Shown in pieces: positions 23,301 to 35,476 of a stretch of DNA of 64,000 nucleotides (the first letter of the stretch is position 1; each line of letters opens with the position of its first letter). The notes beneath the pieces were generated by a model. It was not told where the DNA came from, ran no database searches, and worked only from the letters and a program-made list of their open reading frames with translations. Source of the stretch: Panicum virgatum (Eukaryota > Streptophyta > Magnoliopsida > Poales > Poaceae); NCBI RefSeq assembly GCF_016808335.1, contig NC_053148.1, forward strand, positions 49,926,930-49,990,929, in the 5' to 3' direction. The translations under genes and the position numbers were made by a program.

Positions 23301-26204
23301 ACTCCACCTTCATCAACTGGCCGACAAAGGACTGGCATGCCTGAAACATCTTCAGCAACAACAGTTGCTTCTGGCAGGATTTTGTGCATTAAATGGTTTG
23401 CGAGCATCATGTAAACAACTGCATCCACATCTGTGTCCAAACTGAAATACTCCTTGTAATTTCCAGTAAATCCCACATTGATACCATGGTGATGATACAG
23501 CATTGATGTAACTCCATCAAATCGGAAGCCATCAAACATGAATTCATCCATCCAATATCTTAGGTTAGAAAGAAGAAACCTCAATACCTCCCAGTTAGCG
23601 TAGTTGAACAGACGGCTATCCCAAAGTTTATGATAGCCCCTATCTCCTGTATGAAAATAGGACTCTTGGGTACTTTGTCCAACATCATAGCCATTTAAAC
23701 CATCTGTGACATTATTACTTGCATGGCTATGGACAACATCCATCAGAACTCGCAATCCCAAACTGTGTGCCTTATCAACAAGATATTTAAGGTCCTCTGG
23801 TGTGCCTGATCTGCTGCTAACTGCAAAGAAATTTGTCACATGATACCCAAACGAAGCATAATAAGAATGTTCCATAACTGCCATCAACTGAACTGTATTA
23901 TAATTATTTGCTCGTATGCGTGGCAGCACATTGTCTGCAAATTCCCTATATGTGCTTACTGCTGGCTTTTCACCACTCATCCCCACATGGGCTTCATAGA
24001 TACGTGGAGCATCAGGCTTTGAAGGCCGAGGGTGCTTAAACATGTATCTGCGAAAAAGAGGTAAAAGGTTTCATAATTTTTTCCATATATTTTTTGTTGG
24101 GCTACAATTATTGCTTAAGTTTACAATGTGGTTCGGAACAGTAGAAAAGACCTTTCAGAAGCAGGAGGATCCCAATGAACACCATCATAGGGAGCTCCAA
24201 ATTTAGAGGCATCAACAGCTGCATAATGAATCCACGCAGGAATACGATCAGCCCATACTGCACCATGTCTAAAGCGAAATTTAACCCTGGAATTATGAGG
24301 GATGGCAGGTTTCCCTTTGACATGGTCAATTTTAATTGACCAAACACCAAATTGATCCTTCTCCATCTGGTGGTTTGCACCATTCCAGTCATTGAAGTCA
24401 CCAATAAGCTGTGCCTCCCTACATCCATAAGTAAAAAAAAAATCTCCAAGTCAAATGTATCAATCTATTAAAATAGTGGAAACTACATTTTTTCCTTATA
24501 AAGAAAATAAGCATTAAATATCACAACAGCGGCAAGAAAATGGAAAGCATATTTTTAGCAAGACATGACACTCTAGCACAAGAGTGAAATCTCCATAGAG
24601 TTTTCTATTCGCAAACTTTGATTACTCTCCTGTGTTATAGCATTGTGTTTTGTTGTCTAATTGTTGTCAGACTGGTAATGTCATACTCCGCCAGTATATC
24701 ATACACTAAAGAAAGGCGTTACAAGTATTTTCCACAACAGAATTAGAACTTACTGTGCAGCAGGTGCCCATTCACGATATACAGTTCCATCCTTGTTTGT
24801 ATTGATCCCATACTTCAAATAGCCTGAAAAATATAGAATCAAGGAAGATTGATGATGCAAACAATGTAGTATTGTACACCATCAGAAAAGATGCTATAAC
24901 TGCGTTGCACGTTCTGAATGCACGAGCTGAGCCTAACCTTTAGAAAATTCTTCAAGACTCCCCTCATTTTTCTCAATGGAACATTTCTGGTCCAGGTATC
25001 TTTTCATCCGGTAGCTGAAATGGTCCTTGAATTCCTCCAACTTGGGGTCCAGCTTATATATGGGAAGATGGTCGACATTGTCCTTGGAAGCTGCCATAGT
25101 TTTATCTTCTTGCACAGTCACGGCAGTGGCGAATTTGCTCTTGGCCTTGCAATGACCGATGAAAGTCAGATGCAGAATTACAGGAGAAATAGAAGCTAGT
25201 CCATGACAATGTTGTAATCGGCTGCTACATTAACCACAAAAGAGTATAACACTTTCTTTTTTATTCCTACATAATATATGATTATAATGGCAGAAGCAGA
25301 CCAACCACAAAAAAGTAAAGAAACTTAATTGATGTCTGAGATCCACTTGATAAAACCCATGATTACAGGTACCAAAGCAGTAGAGTCTAGTCTCATCCCA
25401 ATCCAAACCCATGATAACTGGCAACAAAGTAGTAGAGTCTAGTCTAGTCTCATCCCAATCCAAAACGTGTCCCAGTCGACAAATTCCAGAGTTTCTATCT
25501 AAGGTTCCGTTTGGATGTCGATATTGGAGAGCATGGTATTGAATTGGGTTCAATACCAAATCAGCCATGACATCGAAATGGGTATAATTCGAATTCTGTT
25601 GTTTGGATGACCATGATATTGGATTTTGGAATCATAAGAAGCAGTCAAATGCAATTCTTGTTTGGATGTATAAAACATGGAATTGAAAGAGGAGAAGGCC
25701 ACAGGGGCGACATCGGCCGAGAAGAGAATGGGCGCCACTCCTCCTCCGACCTCCCATCCTGGCGAGGATGATGACGACGCCGTGCGGCCGGCGAAGCGCA
25801 GGGACGCGGCAGACGGGCGGAGTGGCGTGACGGCGCAGGGACGCAACGCACCGGAGGGATGGAGGGAGGGGCGGCGGCGCGACGACGTGCGGCCGGCGAA
25901 GCGCCGCGCGGCACGCCGGTCAGGGGCGGAGCAGGTACGCAATAAGAAATTCCAATCTGGGAAAAAGATTTACCTTTGCCGGCCCCGGTCGGCGAGCCTC
26001 GCGCTGGACAGACAATACACTCAAGCGCACATTGCCGCCACCCTGCGAGAACGAGCCGTCAGTTGAAAAACAAAAGCAGTAAATCGAGTAGCCCCAGGAC
26101 CTCACCGCGATCCTTGGCGGCGCCGCTCGATCAGAAAGCGCGCGCGAGCGCCGCGCGGGCTGTAGAGGAGCGGGAGAGGAAGACGGCGACGTGATGCACA
26201 GCAT
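20383..26204 (-). CDS. SBE1: Starch branching enzyme I (1,4-alpha-glucan branching enzyme)
   Basis: Fourteen exons with GT/AG borders: 26204-26106, 26042-25974, 25145-24938, 24823-24754, 24418-24152, 24047-23141, 22874-22758, 22653-22591, 22088-21981, 21463-21362, 21159-21092, 20994-20913, 20799-20683, 20583-20383. They total 2478 bp, in frame, for 825 residues, close to known SBEI. The protein starts with a Ser/Pro/Arg-rich plastid transit peptide, then a CBM48-like N-domain and the GH13 barrel. Catalytic motifs are DVVHSH (about 341-346), GFRFDG with nucleophile Asp (about 415), AEDVSG with acid Glu (about 470) and AESHD (about 535-539). All catalytic residues are present. The enzyme cuts alpha-1,4 chains and re-attaches them as alpha-1,6 branches of amylopectin in plastids. 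The C-terminal 50 residues are acidic/threonine-rich and, as usual for this family, variable. No disabling change was seen. Confidence 0.98.
25200..25940. other. Long second intron of SBE1, transposon-like content
   Basis: The intron between exons 2 and 3 (25146-25973) contains TAA followed by GGTTCCGTTTGGATGTCG near 25500, a Tourist/Harbinger-like end, and several further GTTTGGATG copies. No matching opposite end was found. A GC-rich half (25700-25920) has two copies of GTGCGGCCGGCGAAGCGC about 100 bp apart. Confidence 0.35.
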
Positions 26205-26259
26205 TGCGGCGGCGATGGCGAGTGAGTCCCATCTTGTCAGCAGTGGGAGTTCCTCGAGC

Positions 26260-26266
26260 TTTATAG
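26260..26266 (-). promoter_or_regulatory. TATA box of SBE1
   Basis: CTATAAA on the minus strand lies about 56 bp upstream of the SBE1 start codon, giving a short leader. Confidence 0.65.
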
Positions 26267-26464
26267 CGGGCGCCGGAGCTGGCTTGGCGTCTTCCCCCCT
26301 CCAACCTCTGCTCCCTCGCAATGAAGGCGTGATTTTTTTCTGGCTTTCTTCTCCGTCGCAATCTGCCGCGGCTGCCCAGCAGAACCAGAAGAAGCAGCCA
26401 AGGAAGAGGAGGCCATGGCACATGACATCAGGCAGATCTGTGGGCCCGCACGGGCCGGGCGCGC

Positions 26465-26470
26465 CACGTG
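26465..26470. promoter_or_regulatory. G-box in the SBE1 promoter
   Basis: A palindromic CACGTG sits about 200 bp upstream of the SBE1 TATA box. This is the core bound by plant bZIP and bHLH factors. Its use here is inferred only from position. Confidence 0.4.
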
Positions 26471-26499
26471 GGCGGACACGAGCAGCCGCCAAGGAGCTT

Positions 26500-27155
26500 T
26501 TGGGCCGACTGGCCTTTGGGCCTGCGCTGGTCCCCCGTTCTCTCTCTCTCTCTCTTTGAGTGAAAAGAGACTTTTCTTCTCTCTTTTTTTTGTTCTTAAG
26601 CAAAAATACAAACAGACTAATTACGTTTCAACTTGGTGCAAGATGTTGGTTTGTGCAAGCAAGAAAATATCATCATTATTTCAACTCGATCGAAGCCCAA
26701 AAGAATCTTTTTTGTGTAGCTTTTCTAACAAATTAAAGCGGTCGGTGTCTAAAACGTACAGCTAAACGTAAAATCATCCGAATCAGACGAGCTGTGGCGG
26801 TTGTTAATCAGACAAAGTTGCCAGTGGTTTTTCGTGCACTGCATCGTTTCATCTTGCTTCTTTGAGTGTTTTTTTTTCAGTTCATAAACTGCGAACCAAA
26901 TGGTCTTTTAAGGCCCTTTTTCCCCACTGATGGGGATGGGGATGAGGATGAGGACGTGGAAAATTAGATGATACAGTGCTTGCCCGTGTAATCCCATCAT
27001 CTTTTTTTTAAAAGGGTGTAATCCCATCATCTGAAGGAACTTCCATCTCCATCCATTGTTGCAAAAGGAAAGAAAAGGTTTTCAGCTTTTTTCTGGTTGC
27101 GTCACACGAGCATAGAGTGATCACAGCCTGCCCTGGCCCTCAAAATCACACAATA
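26500..27155. other. Intergenic between SBE1 promoter and SINE
   Basis: Nothing coding is recognised. The region contains a CT-rich run (TCTC repeats near 26540), poly-A/T runs and a short duplicated GTAATCCCATCATCT near 26990-27030. Confidence 0.35.
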
Positions 27156-27176
27156 TTAGAATGAGCAGCAATGAAA

Positions 27177-27342
27177 GGACGTATCCAGTGCCGTAGGCTC
27201 CTGCACTGTGCGGGATCTAAGGGAAGTTATTAGCGGGAGGTCTTTCTCACACACCGTGCAATGTATAGAGGCCACCGCTCGAACCTGTGACCTCTTGGTT
27301 CACAGGCAGCAAGCACTACCACTTGCATCAGGCCGCCCTTTT
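27177..27342 (-). mobile_element. tRNA-derived SINE
   Basis: On the minus strand the element begins GGGCGGCCTGATGCAAGTGG and contains a TGGTAGTGC A-box-like and a GGTTCGAG B-box motif, the internal RNA polymerase III promoter of tRNA-derived SINEs. It is flanked by a perfect 21-bp direct repeat (27156-27176 and 27343-27363, starting TTAGAATGAG), the expected target duplication. The 166-bp body has no coding capacity. Confidence 0.85.
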
Positions 27343-27363
27343 TTAGAATGAGCAGCAATGAAA

Positions 27364-27792
27364 TGGTAAAATACTCAAAGCACGAAACAAATAGAATGAC
27401 AGGTCATCTTCTGCAGCCTAAACTTCGAGACATTTATTCTTCTTTGTGCAACTATTTCTAGCCAGTGCTTTACAAGTGAAGTGATGCCGTGGGAACTAGC
27501 TATGCTCCATAAGTTTATTCAGAGCAGGCACATGGCTTCCATCCAACACTTGCTCTAAGGAAGCCCGTATCTTAAATACATGATCAAGGCCTCAACAGCT
27601 GAAATGGTCAGCTCAAAAGAATCAACAGGCTGATTGCTCATCTCTATTAGCCGCACTACAACATCATGGCAGAGATCTCATTTTACACCTGAACCCTCTA
27701 CGGACTGATGTACCTTTACTTGCACCTATCACCACAATCCAACTCTTGTGAGAGATTCATATTTTATCTCCACAGATTGCTCTTAGTAGTTG
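27364..27792. other. 3' flank of the LAZ1-like gene
   Basis: Non-coding sequence adjoining the stop codon of the minus-strand LAZ1-like gene, probably including its 3' UTR. No other feature was seen. Confidence 0.4.
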
Positions 27793-30737
27793 TCACTCCC
27801 TAGTAATCCATCTATGCCCTCGGATCTCATACCCACCTAAGCCATGATCGCTGCTCTCTCCGCCACTCTCTGCGTTCGTGTACCCTGATTTCCTGCGATG
27901 CCTTCGCGCTTTCTTCGGACCACTGTTGTCACTCAGGCTCCCATTCAGGAGAGGATCATCAATCCCGCTGATTACCCTGTTCAAGGATGTGGGAGAATTG
28001 ATGCAGCTGTCATCATTTGTTTTCTTCTTTCCCTTTTCGTGCTTTTTGATGTTCTGGGATATCATGTGTAGCTTTTCATTGATTGGCTCCACAGCATGGT
28101 TCACAGTGAACTTCAAGTCATTCACAATCTGCCAGATTCGGTCAAATAAGATATTTTGGTTTAATTAGCATAGGTTTCGGGGGGGAACACAATTCAAGTA
28201 AACTGATGAAGGTAGTAGCAAATTGTTTCCTTACATATTCACCACCTCCAAGTACAACATCACGGACACTTTCTTTTATGGCAGTGGAACACCTCACGTG
28301 ATCATCTGGCTGGGGAAGCCTCAACTTGGTTGGGCGCTCACTATCCTTGACTTCATCTGGATCTAGAGGGCAGTCGACTGAGGCATAGTCTCCAAGAACT
28401 GAAACATCTCCAACAAAACGATCATCCATTAGCTCGTATGGTTTTGCAGGGAAGACATACAGGTGGACAACAGAAGCAACACCCATCTGCATCGGAGTAC
28501 AAAATACTTTGTTAGGGTTTACTTCAAAATGAATATTAAAAACGCAAATATGCATAAACATTGAGATAGAGAAAAGCCCTCTCCCAACTACAAGCAGTAA
28601 AGGTTCCCATATGATCACACATAAATGAATTCTTCAGTATCACAGAAGGTATCGAGCAAAGTACAACCACCACCTCTATGCAGATAATGAAGTCTTGAAT
28701 ACTTGACTTGAACTGCAACTCTTGAGCAATAGGACCTCTCCGCAAGCCCCAATTAAAGAGAAGTGCAATTGCTATACCTTGCCACCATGTTAAGAACACA
28801 ATGGACTTGAATGTCAGAAACTTTGCAAGAGGCTTTATATGCGCTAACTCATCCTTTATCACGGCATAAAATTGAACAAGACAATATAAAGCCCATGACT
28901 GACTGAAATTGAGAACCACAGCCGTGTAAGAGTACCTGGTAGATAAGTAAATAGTTCAGTAATGGCAAGACAGTTTAACTTGTCCACCATCAAATGCACA
29001 AATAAGTTCACTGATGCAAACAGATGTCCAACAAAAGATAATGAGGCAGGGGAAAAGGAAGAAACAACAAAAAGCTTATAGTGCAGTAAGTGCGTGATTT
29101 AACACAGAAACCTGAGTTATTTATAGATGCATTCTAATACAGGATGGGGCATCCCCAAGACAAGGAGGGTCAGGCCCACCAAAAATTAAAAGCAAACACA
29201 AATTATAAACAAATCCAGCGGTATCAGATTGATGTATGCAAGCCATGAGTCATCTATCGTGACATGAAACACCAGATATCAGGATATTCAAGGCAGTAAT
29301 GTGATAGGACGTGAAATCAAGCACATGATTCATCACACATGGCACATGGAAGTTGCAAGTCATAACCAATGTTCAAGAAAACGCTAGGCGCTAGGCAGGC
29401 ACTAGCCTACTGACTAGAGCCTAGGAAGGTTAAACGTAGGTTAAACGTAGATGTTAGGCCTCCGTTTAGCATTTAATCTCGATTAAACGAAGTTTAATAA
29501 CGTTTTTTTTTGAACCTTGGTCATAACTGGACTGGAGGTGCACCACACCTGAGTATATGATATAACATTATGATCCACATATGCATGCTGACTGTTTAAA
29601 GGAAAATGAGCATCAAAGCCTTTTTTAAAGACCAGCATTAAGGCATTTAAAATTGAAGAACTACCAACAATAATGGAACGGTAACAATATAGTGAAATGG
29701 GACAAGTCCACGATATGATTGATGAGCGAAAGAAACCAGCATCGCTTACCCACAGTTCAACTTAAACTCTCCTTCACAGTACACCCCAAAGGATTCAAGA
29801 ATGACCGCAAGAATAGCACATATTGATTTTATTATCATCTGTTCCAGATCATGGAAAATGGATTAGTTCATATAACCAGGCACTGCAAAGTCAACAGGGG
29901 TGGAAAATAAAGAGCCACATACATATTGAACTAGCCCAAACTTGATGACCAAGTAGAACCATTCGCCTAGAGGCCATGGTTTGAGCATGTAGTTCATTGG
30001 AAAAGGATGGTGTACATATCGCTGTTCAGATGCTTGGCCTAAAAGTGGTGCATCAGAACCTGAACTGCCCTCCTTCTTCAGAAATTCAATCGTCCTATCT
30101 TCCCCACCTAGTATAATAAGTAATACTGCATAGTGAGGCCAAGATATGGACGATAAACTTGGAATGTAAAGTAACTGACAGAGAAGTACCTAAGCAAGCA
30201 ACTAGATACCGCCCAAAACAGTACATAGCAAATGCCTCGTAGCCATCTCGAAGAATCTCGATATCAACACTTATTGATGGATTTACCAATGATATGTACT
30301 GCAAGAGTAGTCATAAAATGTTAAGCAGTATATAAAAATTGAATAGCTAGATGTTATCCTGACTTGGACTGCAAATGCAGTAGTAATCTGTTGGACAAAC
30401 AACAAAGCAGCAACATAGCACCTTACCGACTCAACTGCATAGCAGGGCACCATGAGAATGACGCCGACAAGAAACTTCTGTTCCTGAAAGAAGTAAAGAA
30501 CACAGGCACGGTGTGAAAATGTGTGAAAAGAAATGGCCAGGTGAAACACAGTTCCAACAATTCAAACATTGACAAATAATTCACAACCTCTGGGTTTTTG
30601 TAGGCTGACAGGTGATTGAACAGCAGGTACAGGGACAGTGAGAGTGAGATGATGACAAAAACGCCGGCGATAATTGTAGCCCAGAGAGGAAGCGCATTGC
30701 TACTGAGAAGAGAGAATGATTGTTCGGCCAACTCCAT
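27793..30737 (-). CDS. LAZ1-like (DUF300 / TMEM184-type) membrane protein
   Basis: Eight exons with GT/AG borders: 30737-30588, 30483-30427, 30298-30190, 30107-29923, 29838-29750, 28935-28674, 28486-28235, 28128-27793. They sum to 1440 bp, in frame, for 479 residues, the usual size of plant LAZ1 homologues. Recognisable segments are an N-terminal membrane helix (LWATIIAGVFVIISLSLS), the family signature MVPCYAVESYISLVNP, RDGYEAFAMYCFGRYLVACLGGE, and several more membrane helices (SICAILAVILESFGVYCEGEF, FLTFKSIVFLTWWQGIAIALL). The tail is long, hydrophilic and basic (KKARRHRRKSGY). The family is related to OST-alpha-type transport proteins. In Arabidopsis, LAZ1 sits at the tonoplast and affects cell death and brassinosteroid signalling; a role here is inferred from the family only. 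Confidence 0.95.
29366..29520. mobile_element. Small MITE in an intron of the LAZ1-like gene
   Basis: Ends read CCAATGTTCAAGAAAACG and, reverse-complemented from the right, CCAAGGTTCAAAAAAAAACG. The 155-bp unit is flanked by TCATAA on both sides (29360-29365 and 29521-29526). A 6-bp duplication fits no common plant superfamily neatly. If the ends are set one or two bases further out, the repeat shrinks to 4-5 bp. It lies between exons 5 and 6. Confidence 0.6.
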
Positions 30738-30924
30738 GGCCCTCTCTTCTCACAGCCCCCCTTGCCCGTTCTTCTCGGATTATGCTCCCTACGGAGCGAA
30801 ATCTGTTCCAGGGTATGGTTCATAGAGGATCATAATTCACAACCCCCAATTGAGAGTGCAGTGCTTCCCCAATCTCCAGTGCCTAGAATCCTCTTCCTTC
30901 CACCTAATACTCGATGGTCTTTAC

Positions 30925-31143
30925 CTGCAAGTACATAAATAAGAGATGAAGCAAAGATGAGGAGCCGGGGCCGGATACAGTATAGGGCATGGGTGTACAC
31001 CAATAATTGTTGCAAAAAATCGAACTTTGTAGGTAAATACATGGTCAGATCCGAATATAAACAGCATACAGACATTAGCGTTTGGGGGATTGGATTTTAC
31101 ACAGCAGGAAGGGAAGGGAAGGGAAGGGAAGGGAAGGGCATAC
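30925..31143 (-). other. Likely 5' UTR intron of the LAZ1-like gene
   Basis: On the minus strand CCTGCAG|GTATGCCC at 31143 and TTGCAG|GTAAAG at 30925 form plausible splice sites upstream of the start codon. The non-coding first exon would lie just above 31144. Confidence 0.45.
31106..31138. repeat. AAGGG microsatellite
   Basis: Six or so tandem AAGGG units on the plus strand within the putative LAZ1-like leader intron. The G runs could fold as a G-quadruplex. Confidence 0.85.
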
Positions 31144-31259
31144 CTGCAGGATGCTCGTCGCCGGCGAAGACCTGGCCGAGGGCGGCGGCGCTCGCCCTGT
31201 CGTCGCCGCTGGGAAAGAAAGGCCGCGAGAGAGAAGGCGTGGAGCGGAGAAAGAAAAGG

Positions 31260-33787
31260 ACACAAATGACACCGTCCCGGAAGGCTGTTTATTCATTTTT
31301 TATAGATAAAATTCAATTCAAACAGATACTGATTAAGTTCAGTTCAGAATGGTATTCATATTCGAATTCCAATATAAAAAAATGAGATTTTCCTGCCTAC
31401 CAGTCGACTCGGTCAGGATTAGGATAGGAGTGGGCCTTGAGGTTTGATTTTCAGAAGATTAGGTGGCGGAATCATAGTTGTTAGGGAGACAGGGACGGCG
31501 ATCTGTGACAAGGGCGAGTGGATTTTTGTCGAAAGCATGTGGTGTGGTGTTTCTGCTTTTGTTTCGGAGTCGCTGTCTGTCATGCCATGTCTCTCGCGTT
31601 CTCTGGGCCCTCTGATTCTGCTGTTTTTCTGTTAATTCTCCGGGCCCAATTCAAATAGGAGATTTGAATTGACATAATTTTTTGAATCTTTAACGAGAAT
31701 TTAAACCGGAATTTCTATTTTTACTTGCTTTTAGCAGTACAACTCCTTGGAGCCGTAGATTTTAGGTTTAAGAATTGCAGAGCCTCTCTGTTGAGCCCCC
31801 GTCCCTTTTCCACAGCTCCTGTGTTCCTATTTGCAAATCAGAGGAAAGTTTGGGCTTTTGATTTTTTGTGTACTGAATACTACCCAAAAAACTTATCTAT
31901 TTTGGGCATTTCTATTCCAACTAGAAGTTTCATGAACAGTACAGAAGGCACAAGTCATTTTATCAGCACATGGATAATTTTTTTAAGAAGAAGAAATGAC
32001 GAGTGTCTGTAACTTGGAACAGCTCACAGGTCAAATCTTTAGTTTGTAAGGTCCCATTTGGATTCACCCAGCTAATTCATTAGCTGATTGGCTGGAATTA
32101 GCTAGGTTCAGCCAGCTAATTTGATCATTGTTATTTAGTTTATTAGAAGAGGTTTAGCTACATATTAGCTGGTTCCGTTTGGATCCACTATCACTAGAAT
32201 TAGCTAACTACCAAAATAGCCGGTGGATCCAAACAGACACTAAGCAATGGAGACCGTCACAAGTTCAGGTCAAATCTCAAATATCTTGATGATTATTTTG
32301 CGAGCTCAAATCTTCTCCCAAAAATCGCGTATCGGATTACTTTGTGCCACTTGTCCCCTTGACAATGTGTAGCTCATGGCACGACTCATGAACAAGTGGG
32401 GCCCAGAAAGTTCTGAATTAGGTTAACTAGGCTTATTTTGTTTCGAAAGAAAAGACGTTACCACTGCTTCCTTTTTAAGGGGTTCCTATGCTACGACACT
32501 GCAAATTTAACCAACCAAATTCTGCTCACGACATTTGGATATGCTCTCACGTCAGCTTCAGCACGAACGTTGGCCTCAATATCAAGAGTCACATATTAGT
32601 TTGTGTCAATCTACCGCACAATTTGCCGAAATCCAATCATGAACCAGTCTCTTTAGGGTTCTTATATTAGGCTGATTTCCGATTACATACAGTTTTAATA
32701 GGCCGCTAAAATTAATAAGCTGCTACACTGGTGCCACTTAAGGTCACCAAAAAACAATGAGTAAATTACTTGTTAAATAAATTATGATCTGCATAAATCA
32801 TTCTGCTTTAAAACAATTTTTCCTCCCAGATAATATGTTGGTAAATATTCTTTAGCGACAAAAGGTAACTAACCTAGCCAAGATATCATAGGAACCAAAA
32901 CCAATAGATACATGAATGCCTACTGCTAGCGTCTTGGTAATAACCAGATCTAGTAGGAATTATACTGCAGCTGGAACAGCTCATAAAGTCAAACCTTCAA
33001 TTTTTAAGCAATGGAAGACCCCCACAAGTCACAAGTGCAGATTAAAATTTTTTCTTTCTCGTGGTTTGTTTTGCTACTTCAAGTCTTATTAGACAATCAT
33101 ATAGTAGCAAGTAGATTATTTGTTTGCCTTGATAGAGCTAGCTACAAGTTCAGTTTAAAACTTTAGACTCTCTATGCCACCACAAATTTAGAGTTTTAGA
33201 CCTTTAGGCATGTTTCACAATGCTAAGTGTTGCTTACGGATATAAGCTTCAGAAACTCCTATTCCAAGTTGCAGATAGCACTTCATCCTAAAAAGCATTA
33301 CTCGATGCATCAAAAGTTTAGAGCATAGAGAAATGCAGTAACAAAAAGCACAACGTGGAGATAAAATATAGCTGATGCCAGCAGAAGCAAAATTCTGATA
33401 AAATGCAAGGGCCTAGGACAAGAGTTTCTGACCTTAAAATAATGCCATCTAAAATGAGAAACATGCTTATTACTTAAGATCAGGGTAGCATGAACAGAAG
33501 GAAAATGACAAAACATAGAACAATCCTGTCATGCTTCAAGGGTAACACCATAATAGTACTGTGCACATAGCTGAAATCAAAGATCAGGAACAAATGAGCA
33601 TTAGACAACGCTAATATTCCATGCATCATCAACTTTTCTGGAGGATGATAACTGTGTTGCAAGTGAACGACGATATATAAAAACATTAGCAAATATGCCG
33701 CTATACAGATCTGTAACACTAGAAACATGAACATCGATAGTGCATTAAGAACTGCCCACACCGTTTGCTGCAAATCTGAGCTAAGAG
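31260..33787. other. Intergenic between LAZ1-like gene and MULE
   Basis: Mostly AT-rich sequence with one Tourist-like MITE (listed separately). No gene is recognised. A 124-codon minus-strand frame at 33480-33854 overlaps the MULE end and looks fortuitous. Confidence 0.4.
32050..32240. mobile_element. Tourist-like (PIF/Harbinger) MITE
   Basis: Ends GGTCCCATTTGGATTCACC and, reverse-complemented from the right, GTGTCTGTTTGGATCCACC share 13 of 19 bases. The 191-bp unit is flanked by TAA on both sides (32047-32049, 32241-32243), the 3-bp duplication of Harbinger-type elements. It is non-coding. Confidence 0.65.
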
Positions 33788-33796
33788 TAAAGAAAA

Positions 33797-35023
33797 GGGT
33801 TTTTTTTTCTACAGCACACCACCAAAATGTAATTTTGTGGGCAGCACATCCCACTCTTCAATTTAGTCTGGAGCACACCACGAAAACACAAATTTGTATG
33901 CAGCACATCCTTTCTATTAAAAAATACATTTTTTAACTGGATAGGCGAGAGGGAACGGTAAAAAGACTAAAATGCCCTTGCTGCGGGTCCCACGTCCACG
34001 TGTCATCTCCCTCTCCATCCTCCCTCCCTCCCCTTCTGCGCGGCCGCCGCCAGCCCGTACCCTGCCCTGCCCCGCGCTGTGCCATGGCCACACGCTGCTC
34101 GTCGTCGTCGTCTGGCTCGTGCTCGCCGCCACCGCCGCCGCCGCGCACATGGAGGCCACCGTCTTGCTGGGCTTCCTAGGCTCCGCGTGACGAGCGGGTG
34201 CAGGCGGATGGAGCTGGGTGGGCACGGACGGCAGTGCGGTCGCCGGCTCCGCGCGACGGGCGGCCCGTCGCGTGCTCAACGCGGACGCGCGCGCGACGGC
34301 CGGCGCGGTCGTCGTGGGCACCGGGCGGAGGCGTGGCGCGGTGGCCGGCAATGGGGGAGGGAGGAGGCCCCTTGCCGCTCCAGAAAAGCCTCGGGGAGGG
34401 GGAGACGGCGGAGGAAGCAGGGAACTGGCGGCGCGAGGGAGAGAGGGAGGAGGGCTCGCCGGCGCCTGGATCTGGTGAGGGAGGAGGGAGGAGGGCTCGC
34501 CGCCGCCGCCAGCACCCTCGCCCCCGCGCTGCTCCGCCTTGGCGCCACCTCCGGATCCGAGGACTCTGAGCTCGAGGTCGCCGCTGCCGCTCCGTCTCGG
34601 CGCGGCCGACCTCGCGCCGTCCTGCGGCGGCCACGCATGCCGCGGCGGCCTTGCGGGCACGGGCCTCGAGCACCACCAGCGTTGTGCCTCACCGGAGTAG
34701 AGGAGCTCGCGGCTTGCGGCCACGGCGCCACACCTCCGCCCGGTGTCGCGGACGCGGAAGGGGCGGCCGCGGGAGGCCTCCATGACGAGGCGGAAGGGGA
34801 GGGAGGGAGGATGGAGAGGGAGATGACATGTGGGACCCCCAGCAAGGGCACTTTAGTCTTTTTACCATTCCCTCTCTCCTATCCGGTTAAAAAATGTATT
34901 TTTTAATAGAAAGGATGTGCTGCATACAAATTTGTGTTTTGGTGGTGTGCTCCAGACTAAATTAAAGAGTGGGATGTGCTGCCCACAAAATCACGTTTTG
35001 GTGGTGCTGTAGACAAAAAACCC
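33797..35023. mobile_element. Mutator-like element (MULE) with long inverted repeats
   Basis: Both ends carry inverted repeats of about 220 bp (33797 to about 34020, and about 34800 to 35023), starting GGGTTTTTTTT...CTACAGCACACC and ending GGTGGTGCTGTAGAC...CCC. An exact 9-bp target duplication, TAAAGAAAA, lies at 33788-33796 and 35024-35032, the diagnostic length for Mutator. There is no transposase. The 780-bp centre is very GC-rich and may be captured host DNA (Pack-MULE). Long open frames cross it on both strands, including a 288-codon minus-strand frame that starts with ATG at 34783 and runs into the left repeat. Confidence 0.92.
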
Positions 35024-35032
35024 TAAAGAAAA

Positions 35033-35476
35033 TGGAGTTTTTGCTCTGAAGATAAGCGCATGTTTGCTACAGCAGATCAAGATAAGCACGGCACATAACA
35101 ATGAGATGCTACAGCAGGATGAGATGCTATAGCAAAAGGAACAATTTCAGTAGATCCACTTATAACCACTAGGCCATGCTGGAAATTCAATCAATGTTTA
35201 TTTTTAGATTGAAGAGGTGTCACATGAACAAAGAATAATACTAAAGATACAATTGTACGAATTGAATTCCAATGGATATAATTGGGAAAAAAAACTAAAC
35301 AACACAAACCAATTTTTCAGCAACGTTAATATATTGAACTCACACAATACACCAACCCAGTCCACCAAATGGTTGCTGCAACAGTTGTTGCATTTATGTG
35401 GATCCCACTCTGTAATTTAGTTGAAGCAGCCAATGGAAGTAGTTAGAGTGTGTATAACCAGCCAATTAGTTCTAGC
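35033..35476. other. 3' flank of the cyclin gene
   Basis: AT-rich non-coding sequence between the MULE and the cyclin stop codon, probably including its 3' UTR. Nothing else was seen. Confidence 0.4.

Noticed and set aside
33480..33854. A 124-codon multi-helix membrane protein on the minus strand
   Set aside because: AT-rich frame whose start lies inside the MULE end; hydrophobicity follows from T-rich codons and no family is recognised.
34079..34906. A 275-codon plus-strand gene in the MULE
   Set aside because: It has no ATG at its first codon, is Arg-rich from GC composition, and overlaps an equally long frame on the other strand.
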